Of a stretch of 35,385 nt of DNA, positions 28,698-35,385 are shown piece after piece; the stretch's first letter is position 1, and the number at the start of each line of letters is the position of its first letter. Origin of the DNA: JBNKWA01 sp050299555 (GTDB lineage: Bacteria; Pseudomonadota; Alphaproteobacteria; Rhodobacterales; Rhodobacteraceae); contig JBNKWA010000022.1 of NCBI GenBank assembly GCA_050299555.1, positions 1 through 35,385 of the forward strand, written 5' to 3'. Below the pieces are notes generated by a model. The model made no database searches, was not told where the DNA came from, and saw only the letters and a list, made by a program, of their open reading frames with translations. The position numbers and the translations under genes were made by a program.

Positions 28698-29605
28698 TCG
28701 CCTGCTTCGACATCGGCGGCTCTTTCATCCGCTACGGGCTTGCCGGCGAAGATGGACTTGTCGCCGAAGCGGGGCGCGTGGCCACACCGACCGGCAGCTT
28801 CAGCGACTTCACGGCCGCGATGTCCGCCGCGCTGGACCAGATGGATGCAGGTCCGGACGCTGTCCTTTCCCTGTCGCTGGCCGGCGTGTTCGACCCCGGG
28901 ACCGGTGTCTCGACCATCGCCAACGTGCCCTGTTGCCACGGCCGACCGCTGGCCAGCGACCTGCGCGAGGCGCTCGGCCGCGCCGTCCTGATCGCCAACG
29001 ACGCCGATTGCTTTGCACTGGCCGAGGCGCGGCTGGGGCGGGGCGCGGGGTTCGACAATGTCTTCGGTATCATCCTCGGCAGCGGGGTCGGCGGCGGCAT
29101 CGTGCTGAACGGGAAGCTGGTGCGCGGTCTTGGCGGGATCACCGGGGAATGGGGGCACGGGCCGGTCGTCGATCCCGGCGCCGGCGGCCTTGCGCCCGAG
29201 CTCGAGCCAGTGGCTTGCGGCTGCGGCCTGACCGGCTGCCTCGACCCGGTGGGAAGCGCCCGCGGGCTGGAACGGATCGACGCCGCGCTGACCGGCGGTC
29301 ACCGCCGCGCACCCGAGATCCTTGCCGCCTGGCATGCCGGCGAGCCCGGCGCGGCCCGGGTGGCCACAGTCTTCGTGGAGCAGATCGCCCGGGCGCTGGC
29401 GACGATCGTCAACGTACTCGGGCCCGCCATCGTTCCGGTGGGCGGCGGGCTGGCCAACGATGCCGGCCTGATCGCCGCCATCGACACCCGAACCCGCGCG
29501 ATGATCCTGGCGCGGCGGGACACGCCGCTGGTGGTTCCCGGAGACCGGCGACATGACGGCGGGCTGGTCGGCGCCGGCCTGCTGGCGCGGGAGGCGAGCC
29601 GATGA
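28694..29605 (+). CDS. ROK-family N-acetylglucosamine kinase
   Basis: A 303-residue ROK sugar kinase. The N-terminal phosphate loop is ACFDIGGSFIRYGLAG. VLIANDADCFALAEARLGRGAG (about 97) carries the catalytic Asp. GIILGSGVGGGIVLNGKLVRGLGGITGEWGHGPV (about 120) ends in the His of the HxGxC zinc region, and CGCGLTGCLDPVGS (about 176) supplies the zinc cysteines. In this operon it should phosphorylate GlcNAc (or ManNAc or GlcN) to the 6-phosphate that NagA uses. It overlaps nagA and cutC by 4 bp at either end. The substrate is inferred from neighbours. Confidence 0.9.
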   Translation: MIACFDIGGSFIRYGLAGEDGLVAEAGRVATPTGSFSDFTAAMSAALDQMDAGPDAVLSLSLAGVFDPGTGVSTIANVPCCHGRPLASDLREALGRAVLIANDADCFALAEARLGRGAGFDNVFGIILGSGVGGGIVLNGKLVRGLGGITGEWGHGPVVDPGAGGLAPELEPVACGCGLTGCLDPVGSARGLERIDAALTGGHRRAPEILAAWHAGEPGAARVATVFVEQIARALATIVNVLGPAIVPVGGGLANDAGLIAAIDTRTRAMILARRDTPLVVPGDRRHDGGLVGAGLLAREASR

Positions 29606-30372
29606 GCCGCGTCCTGCTGGAGGTCTGCGTGGACGATGCCGCGGGGCTGAATGCCGCCGTGGCCGGCGGCGCGGATCGGGTGGAGCTGTGTTCGGCGCTG
29701 TCGGTCGGCGGACTGACGCCCTCGGCCGGCCTCATGGCCATGGCCGGCGGGGCCGGCATTCCCGCCGTCGCCATGATCCGGCCCCGGGCGGGCGGTTTCG
29801 TCTTCTCGGACGACGACGTGGCCACCATGTTCGGCGACATCGCCCAGGCCCGGGCCGCGGGCCTCGCCGGCGTGGTGCTGGGTGCCGCTGGCCCTGACGG
29901 GCGCCTGGACACCGAATTGCTGGCCCGGCTCGGCGAGGCCGCCGAGGGGATGGAGCTGTGCCTGCACCGGGTCTTCGACCTGACCCCGGACCCGTTCGAG
30001 GCGGTGGACTCGGCCGTCGGGCTGGGCTTTTCGCGCATCCTGACCTCGGGGCTGGCACCCTCGGTCCCGGAAGGGCTGGAGACCCTCAGGCGGATTGCCG
30101 GACACGCGCGCGGGCGCCTGTCGATCCTGCCCGGCGGCGGCATCACCCGGGACAATGTCGGCGACGTGGTCCGCGCCATCGGAACCCGCGAGATCCATGC
30201 CTCGTGCAGCCGCGTGGTGCCGGGCGGCCACCCCGACGAAGAGCGCTTCGGCTTCGCGCCGGCGGGCGGGCGCCGCGCCACCGATGCCGATCTGGTCGCC
30301 GAGATGCGCCGGACCCTCGCCCTTGTCGCCGCAGTCGACGAGATGGAACAGGCGCGGGAGGCCGCTGTATGA
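29602..30372 (+). CDS. cutC: CutC family protein
   Basis: A 256-residue TIM-barrel protein of the CutC family. Blocks are LLEVCVDDAAGLNAAVAGGADRVELCSALSVGGLTPSAG at the N-terminus, PAVAMIRPRAGGFVFSDDDV (about 55), GVVLGAAGPDGRLD, LHRVFDLTPDPFEAVD (about 118), ILTSGLAPSVPEGLETLRRI, ILPGGGITRDNVGDV, and EIHASCSRVVPGG near residue 195. It is named for copper tolerance in E. coli, but the biochemical function is doubtful. It is embedded in the amino-sugar operon by a 4-bp overlap with the kinase, which argues for a metabolic role. The stop lies inside an inverted repeat. Confidence 0.9.
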   Translation: MSRVLLEVCVDDAAGLNAAVAGGADRVELCSALSVGGLTPSAGLMAMAGGAGIPAVAMIRPRAGGFVFSDDDVATMFGDIAQARAAGLAGVVLGAAGPDGRLDTELLARLGEAAEGMELCLHRVFDLTPDPFEAVDSAVGLGFSRILTSGLAPSVPEGLETLRRIAGHARGRLSILPGGGITRDNVGDVVRAIGTREIHASCSRVVPGGHPDEERFGFAPAGGRRATDADLVAEMRRTLALVAAVDEMEQAREAAV

Positions 30373-30385
30373 AAATCTGTTTCAT
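30369..30385. promoter_or_regulatory. Inverted repeat ATGAAA-N5-TTTCAT over the cutC stop
   Basis: A perfect 6-5-6 inverted repeat that includes the cutC stop codon. It is the first of three inverted repeats in the 115-bp gap before the oxidoreductase gene. It could be an operator or a small RNA hairpin. Confidence 0.4.
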
Positions 30386-30412
30386 CCATCCGCAGCCGAC
30401 CAAAATCCCGTT

Positions 30413-30426
30413 GACCATTCGTGGTC
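30413..30426. promoter_or_regulatory. Inverted repeat GACCA-TTCG-TGGTC
   Basis: A perfect 5-4-5 inverted repeat between cutC and the oxidoreductase gene. TGGTCTA, which overlaps it, resembles half of the TGGTCTAGACCA type of site bound by HutC-family amino-sugar regulators, although the arm order differs. Confidence 0.4.
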
Positions 30427-30441
30427 TAACTCGGCAAGCTG

Positions 30442-30456
30442 TGAAAACGGTTTTCA
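30442..30456. promoter_or_regulatory. Palindrome TGAAAACGGTTTTCA, likely regulator site
   Basis: A perfect 15-bp palindrome (7-1-7), 31 bp before the oxidoreductase ATG. It resembles LacI/GalR-family operators (AAAC...GTTT), but the odd centre is unusual for that family. It would lie at or near a promoter for the transporter genes. Confidence 0.5.
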
Positions 30457-30487
30457 GAAAGGGGGCGTCGATGCGCGCTCGGTGGGC

Positions 30488-31651
30488 ATGAAGGTCGGGT
30501 TCGTCGGATTGGGCTATCGGCTGGCCTATCTCGCCCGCGTCATCGCCGCCGAGGTGCCGGGCACGTGCTTTGTCGGCTATGTCGACCCCTCGCCGGCCGG
30601 CCTGCCCGAGTGCCGGGAGAACGGCATCGATCCCGGTCCGGCGCTACCCGACATAGCTGCCCTTGCCGCCGCCGGGCCCGACCTTCTGATGATCGGCTCG
30701 CCCAACCACCTGCACCTGCAGCACATCCGCGAGGGGCTGGAGGCGGGGCTGAAGATCTTCACCGAAAAGCCCGTGGTCACCACCGAAGCCGAGACCTTCG
30801 AACTGCTCGAGTTGCTCAGCCGGCACGGCGATCCGGACCGGGTGATGATCGGCCTCGTGCTGCGTTACGCGCCGCTCTATCGCGATCTGGTGGCGGCGCG
30901 CGACCGGGGCGATCTCGGCACCATCGTCTCGATCGAGGCGTCCGAGCACATCGCCCCCTATCATGGCGCTTTTTTCATGCGTGACTGGCGGCGGCAGAGC
31001 GGCTGGTCGGGCGGGTTCATGCTGGAAAAATGCTGCCATGACATCGACCTTTACCTGGGGCTTGTCGGCAGCCGCCCGAGCCGCATCGCCAGCTTTGGCG
31101 GGCGGCGCAGCTTCATCCCCGAAAACGCCCCCGAGGCGGCGGGCACCAACGACCTCGAGGTCTATCACCGCAAGCCCTCGGGCTGGATGGGCGCGGACCG
31201 GGTCTTCGACAGCGACGGCGACATCATCGACTTCCAGACCGCAATCGCGGAATTCGAGACCGGTGAGGCGATGTGCTTTCACACCAACCTCAACGTTCCC
31301 GACGAATTCCGCCGTTTCTGCGTGATCGGCGCCAGGGGCATGGCCGAGGGCGATTTCGTGCGCAACTATTTCCGCGTGCATGACGCCCACAGCGGGCGGA
31401 AACTGGTGGACAAGCGCTATGAGAGCTCGGCCATCTCGGTCCATTACGGCGCCGACGAGCAGATGATCCGCGACATCTTCGCCCATCTGCGCGACGGCGA
31501 GCCGCTGCCGGTCTCGATCCTCGATGGCCTCGCCGCCGGGCTGACGGCGATCAAGATGGACGAGGCGCGCGCCTCCAGGCGGGTGATCGAGATGGACGAG
31601 ACCTGGCAGCGCTTCGACAGCTACCGGCCTGGACGGAGGGACGTTGCATGA
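30488..31651 (+). CDS. Gfo/Idh/MocA family NAD(P)-dependent oxidoreductase
   Basis: A 387-residue protein. The N-terminal Rossmann fold is KVGFVGLGYRLAYLARVIA, followed by PDLLMIGSPNHLHLQHIREGLEAGL and the EKPVVTT motif (about 94). The C-terminal substrate domain has GAFFMRDWRRQSGWSGGFMLEKCCHDIDLYLGLVG, where the K...HD pair usually acts. It oxidises or reduces a sugar or sugar derivative; the substrate is unknown and may be what the adjacent ABC importer takes up. ATG 30488 fits the family start; the long upstream open frame is a shadow. The start lies downstream of three inverted repeats and its stop overlaps the permease start. Confidence 0.88.
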   Translation: MKVGFVGLGYRLAYLARVIAAEVPGTCFVGYVDPSPAGLPECRENGIDPGPALPDIAALAAAGPDLLMIGSPNHLHLQHIREGLEAGLKIFTEKPVVTTEAETFELLELLSRHGDPDRVMIGLVLRYAPLYRDLVAARDRGDLGTIVSIEASEHIAPYHGAFFMRDWRRQSGWSGGFMLEKCCHDIDLYLGLVGSRPSRIASFGGRRSFIPENAPEAAGTNDLEVYHRKPSGWMGADRVFDSDGDIIDFQTAIAEFETGEAMCFHTNLNVPDEFRRFCVIGARGMAEGDFVRNYFRVHDAHSGRKLVDKRYESSAISVHYGADEQMIRDIFAHLRDGEPLPVSILDGLAAGLTAIKMDEARASRRVIEMDETWQRFDSYRPGRRDVA

Positions 31652-32529
31652 TCTCGCGCCGCGACACGACAATCTTTGCGCTGATCCTGCTGGCGCCGGC
31701 GGCACTTTACGTGCTGGCCATCGTCGCCTACCCGCTGGCGGACACGATCAGCCTGTCGTTCACCAACGCGGCGTTGCGCCCCACCTATGACTGGGTTGGT
31801 TTCGAGAACTACCAGAAGATCTATCGGGACGAATTCGGGCAGGTGGTGCTGCGGACCTTCGTCTGGACCTTCTTCTCGGTGTTGATCAAGATGGTCTTCG
31901 GCACCTTCGGCGCCGTTCTGTTGAACGCCGCCGTGCCGGGCCGCGGCCTGTTCCGTGTCCTGACCATGCCGCCATGGATCGTGCCGATGGCCATCGGCAT
32001 CTTCATGTGGGGCTGGATGTACAACGGCCAGTTCGGGATGATCTCGGGCCTTCTGCAGCGCTTCGGGCTGGTGGACGGACCGGTGCCGTTCCTGGCCGCC
32101 GGCACGACCGCCTTCTGGGCGACGATCTTCACCGATGTCTGGATCGGGGTGCCGCTGGTAACGCTCTACCTTCTGGCCGCGATCCAGGCGGTGCCGCAGG
32201 ACCTCTACGAGGCGGCATGGACCGATGGCGCCGGCCGCTGGTACCGGTTCCGCCGCATCACCCTGCCGATGATCACGCCGGCGCTGGTGACGATGTCTAT
32301 CCTGTCGCTGATCGCCACCTTCAACTCGTTCGACATCATCTGGATCCTGACCCGGGGCGGGCCCAACGACGCCACCACCACGATGATCATCGACACCTAC
32401 AAGGTGGCGATCGGCAACTACAAGTATGGCGAGGGATCGGCGCGGGCGGTGCTGATCTGCATCTTCCTGTCGATCTTCAGCTTCACCTATTTCCGGGTCC
32501 TCGCGCGCATGACGGGAGGCATGAAATGA
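31648..32529 (+). CDS. Sugar ABC transporter permease (MalF/UgpA type)
   Basis: A 293-residue inner-membrane protein with six hydrophobic segments. The first is at about residues 8-28 (FALILLAPAALYVLAIVAYPLADTIS). The EAA loop that contacts the ATPase is YEAAWTDGAGRWYRFRRITLPMITPAL (about 190). It belongs to the CUT1 family of oligosaccharide importers. Both ends overlap neighbours (ATGA), so it is translated with the oxidoreductase and second permease. The likely cargo is GlcNAc, a chito-oligosaccharide or a related glycan, by context only. Confidence 0.92.
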   Translation: MISRRDTTIFALILLAPAALYVLAIVAYPLADTISLSFTNAALRPTYDWVGFENYQKIYRDEFGQVVLRTFVWTFFSVLIKMVFGTFGAVLLNAAVPGRGLFRVLTMPPWIVPMAIGIFMWGWMYNGQFGMISGLLQRFGLVDGPVPFLAAGTTAFWATIFTDVWIGVPLVTLYLLAAIQAVPQDLYEAAWTDGAGRWYRFRRITLPMITPALVTMSILSLIATFNSFDIIWILTRGGPNDATTTMIIDTYKVAIGNYKYGEGSARAVLICIFLSIFSFTYFRVLARMTGGMK

Positions 32530-33380
32530 GCCGTCCCATGATCCAGCGCTATCGCTGGTACGAGATCGTCGCCATCTATGCCGGGCTGGCGCTGTTCCTG
32601 TCCTTCCTGCTCGCACCCTTCGTCGAGGGCTTCATGGTGTCGCTGCGGCCGCTGTCGCACCTTTTCTCGTCGCCCTACCGGTTCCTGCCCGAGCACGCCA
32701 CGATCGAGGCCTATTTCACCATGTGGACCGAGGTGCCGCTGCTTGGCCGCTACATCGTGAACTCGATCTTCATCTCATGCGTTATCACCGTGTGCACCCT
32801 GATCCTGGTGGTGCCGGCGGCCTATGCCTTCGCGCGGTTCCGCTTTGCCGGCTCGGACGCCATGCTTGGCGCCTTCCTGGCGGTCAGCATGTTCTCGGGC
32901 GCGGTGCTGCTGATCCCGCTCTACCGGCTGCTGCGGGCGGCGGGGCTGCTGAACAGCTATGCGGCGATGATCATCCCCGGCATCGCGTTCACCATCCCGG
33001 CGGGCATCTGGCTGCTTTACGTCTACATGCGCCGCATCCCGGTCGAGCTGGACGAGGCGGCATGGGCCGACGGCGCCAGCCGGTTCTACGCCTTCCGGCG
33101 GGTGGTGCTGCCGCTCGCCGCGCCCGGCATCCTCGTCGTCGCCATCAACACGTTCCTAACCGCCTATGCGCAGCAGTTCGTGTTTGCGCTGACCTTCAAT
33201 TCCAAGACCGAATTCATGCCCCTCGCCGTCGGCCTGTTCGCGTTCTTCGGCCGGCAGGAGGTGGCGTGGAACCAGCTCATGGCGGCCAGCTTCGTGGGCA
33301 TTCTCCCGGTGCTCGTCGTCTTCATCTTCCTCCAGCGATACCTTGTCGGAGGCATGACGGCAGGCGCCGTAAAACACTGA
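32526..33380 (+). CDS. Sugar ABC transporter permease (MalG/UgpE type)
   Basis: A 284-residue second permease of the pair, with about six membrane segments. It has the conserved SPYRFLPEHATIEAY near residue 50 and an EAA loop DEAAWADGASRFYAFRRVVLPLAAPGI (about 175). The ATG is in the ATGA overlap with the first permease. It ends 23 bp before the binding-protein gene. Much of the reading frame further upstream in this frame is a shadow of the first permease. Confidence 0.92.
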   Translation: MSRPMIQRYRWYEIVAIYAGLALFLSFLLAPFVEGFMVSLRPLSHLFSSPYRFLPEHATIEAYFTMWTEVPLLGRYIVNSIFISCVITVCTLILVVPAAYAFARFRFAGSDAMLGAFLAVSMFSGAVLLIPLYRLLRAAGLLNSYAAMIIPGIAFTIPAGIWLLYVYMRRIPVELDEAAWADGASRFYAFRRVVLPLAAPGILVVAINTFLTAYAQQFVFALTFNSKTEFMPLAVGLFAFFGRQEVAWNQLMAASFVGILPVLVVFIFLQRYLVGGMTAGAVKH

Positions 33381-33403
33381 CCAACCAGCAGGAAGGACAA
33401 GAC

Positions 33404-34612
33404 ATGACACTGAAATCGCTCTTTGCCAGTACGGCACTGGCCCTGATCGCGGCGGCGGGCTCCGCTGCCGCGCAGGAAACCGTGCACATGATCCAGTGTG
33501 GCGACGCCATCGCCGACGGTTATCCCGAGTTCATCTCGGAGTGGGAGGCCGCCAACCCCGACTACAAGGTCGAGGTCGAGCTCGTCGGCTGGGGCCAGTG
33601 CCAGGACAAGGCCACGACGCTCGCCATCGCCGGCGATCCGGTGGCGCTGGCCTACATGGGCTCGCGGGTGCTCAAGCAGCTGGCCCAGAACGACCTCATC
33701 GTGCCGATCCCGATGACCGACGAGGAGAAGGCCGGCTATTATCCCCACATCGTCAGCACGGTCACCTTCGACGATCAGCAATGGGGCATCCCGGTCGCCT
33801 TCTCCACCAAGGCGCTCTACTGGAACAAGGGCCTGTTCGAGGCCGCCGGGCTCGACCCCGAAACGCCGCCCAAGACCTGGGACGAATTGCACAGCATGGC
33901 TCAGGCGGTGACCGACTCGACCGATGCCCGCGGCTTCGGTCTGGTGGCCAAGGCCTTCGACAACACCATGCACCAGTTCCTGCACTGGGTTTACACCAAC
34001 AACGGCTCGGTGATCGACGATGCCGGCAACATCACCCTCGACAGCCCCGAGGTGCTGCAGGCGCTGGAGGCGGTGAAGAACATGGTGCCGGTCTCCGAGG
34101 AAGGACCCACGGCATATGAGCAGAACGAGCTGATCGACCTCTTCAACGACGGCCAGATCGCCATGCTCGAACAGGGTCCGTGGATGCGCAACCGCATCAA
34201 CGAGGGGATCGACTGGGGCGTGGCTCCGCTGCCCCTCGGCCCGTCGGCAGAAGGCCCCGGCACGCTTCTGATCACCGACAGCCTGGCGGTCTTCAACGGC
34301 TCGGGCGTCGAGGAGGCGGCCATCTCGCTGGCCAAGTTCCTCACCAACCCCGACAACCAGTTCTACTATGAAAAGACCCAGGGCCTGACCCCGCTTCGCC
34401 CGGTGGCCGGCGTCGACGAACTGGTGGCCGAGGATGCCACCTGGAAGCCCTTCCTCGACGGCATCGCCAATGGCGGGCCCGAGCCGCTGTTCACCGAGTA
34501 CAAGCCCTTCCAGGACGCGATCATCTCGATGGTGCAGTCGGTGGTGACCGGCGACGCGGAACCGGCTGCGGCCCTCGCCAAGGCCGCCGAAGAGATCGAA
34601 TCCGCCAAGTAG
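33404..34612 (+). CDS. Sugar ABC transporter substrate-binding protein
   Basis: A 402-residue periplasmic binding protein (family 1 extracellular solute-binding). It has a signal peptide (LKSLFASTALALIAAAGSAAA, cleavage near residue 24) and two lobes. Notable segments are IPVAFSTKALYWNKGLFEAAGLDPETPPKTWDEL (about 127), DNTMHQFLHWVYTNNGSVIDD, and GQIAMLEQGPWMRN near residue 252. It captures the sugar and delivers it to the permease pair. GGAAGGACA sits before the ATG. A strong stem-loop follows the stop. The ligand cannot be read from sequence. Confidence 0.93.
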   Translation: MTLKSLFASTALALIAAAGSAAAQETVHMIQCGDAIADGYPEFISEWEAANPDYKVEVELVGWGQCQDKATTLAIAGDPVALAYMGSRVLKQLAQNDLIVPIPMTDEEKAGYYPHIVSTVTFDDQQWGIPVAFSTKALYWNKGLFEAAGLDPETPPKTWDELHSMAQAVTDSTDARGFGLVAKAFDNTMHQFLHWVYTNNGSVIDDAGNITLDSPEVLQALEAVKNMVPVSEEGPTAYEQNELIDLFNDGQIAMLEQGPWMRNRINEGIDWGVAPLPLGPSAEGPGTLLITDSLAVFNGSGVEEAAISLAKFLTNPDNQFYYEKTQGLTPLRPVAGVDELVAEDATWKPFLDGIANGGPEPLFTEYKPFQDAIISMVQSVVTGDAEPAAALAKAAEEIESAK

Positions 34613-34619
34613 ACCAACC

Positions 34620-34646
34620 GGCCCCTGCCCCGCCGGGGCGGGGGCC
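34620..34646 (+). other. Intercistronic stem-loop between binding-protein and ATPase genes
   Basis: GGCCCCTGCCCC pairs with GGGGCGGGGGCC (one T-G pair) around a GCC loop, 8 bp after the binding-protein stop and 24 bp before the ATPase start. It has no U-tract, so it is more likely an mRNA stabiliser or partial terminator that keeps binding protein in excess. Confidence 0.6.
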
Positions 34647-34669
34647 AACACGACCCGGAGTCTGACACA

Positions 34670-35385
<716 letters not shown>

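Overview
The window is a GC-rich stretch of chromosome from an alphaproteobacterium, most likely a member of the Rhodobacterales/Rhodobacteraceae. This rests on protein style and synteny: malyl-CoA lyase of the Mcl1 type, a complete leucine-degradation (liu) operon, DUF3572 next to a PleD-like protein, DUF983, a NUDIX protein and rpmG close together, and TTG/GTG starts. No species can be named from sequence alone. Two genes are cut by the window edges: a DUF475 membrane protein on the left and a sugar ABC ATPase on the right.

Layout. 1-1966: a slightly less GC-rich flank with a DUF475 C-terminus, an amidohydrolase and the wreck of an IS21-family insertion sequence, ending at the 3' end of a tRNA-Met (1967-2043, minus). 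2097-3074: malyl-CoA lyase (minus). 3462-3922: a mosaic of intergenic repeats. 3929-10720: the liu operon on the minus strand, in transcription order isovaleryl-CoA dehydrogenase, small secreted protein, methylcrotonyl-CoA carboxylase carboxyltransferase and biotin subunits, HMG-CoA lyase and methylglutaconyl-CoA hydratase. 10879-12112: hisB-hisH, divergent from liu. 12141-12351: a second copy of the same repeat mosaic. 12624-16472: LysR regulator, Bax-inhibitor-1 protein, GNAT, L33 (rpmG), NUDIX, DUF983. 16709-18218: ECF sigma factor, probable anti-sigma, periplasmic sensor. 18227-25367: PleD-like cyclase with a dead receiver, DUF3572, thioesterase, HAD phosphatase, MttB-family methyltransferase, GGDEF/EAL protein and a secreted molybdopterin-oxidoreductase-like protein. 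25775-35385: a tightly coupled amino-sugar operon (GntR/HutC regulator, SIS deaminase, nagA, ROK kinase, cutC), then an oxidoreductase and an ABC sugar importer.

How the genes work together. The liu operon converts isovaleryl-CoA to acetoacetate and acetyl-CoA. Malyl-CoA lyase, a key enzyme of the ethylmalonyl-CoA pathway, would help assimilate the acetyl-CoA. The right-hand third is a self-contained catabolic unit: import of an amino sugar or glycan, phosphorylation by the ROK kinase, deacetylation by NagA and deamination/isomerisation by the SIS protein, probably under the HutC-type regulator. Two c-di-GMP proteins and one ECF system form a signalling block in the middle.

The most unusual structure is the pair of repeat mosaics at 3462-3922 and 12141-12351. 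Two distinct repeat types (A, 70 bp with an AT-rich core; B, about 70 bp) both end in a GTCCCC(A/C)TGGGGAC-like palindrome. They occur in the same order and orientation relative to the gene ending beside them. I do not recognise them as a named family.
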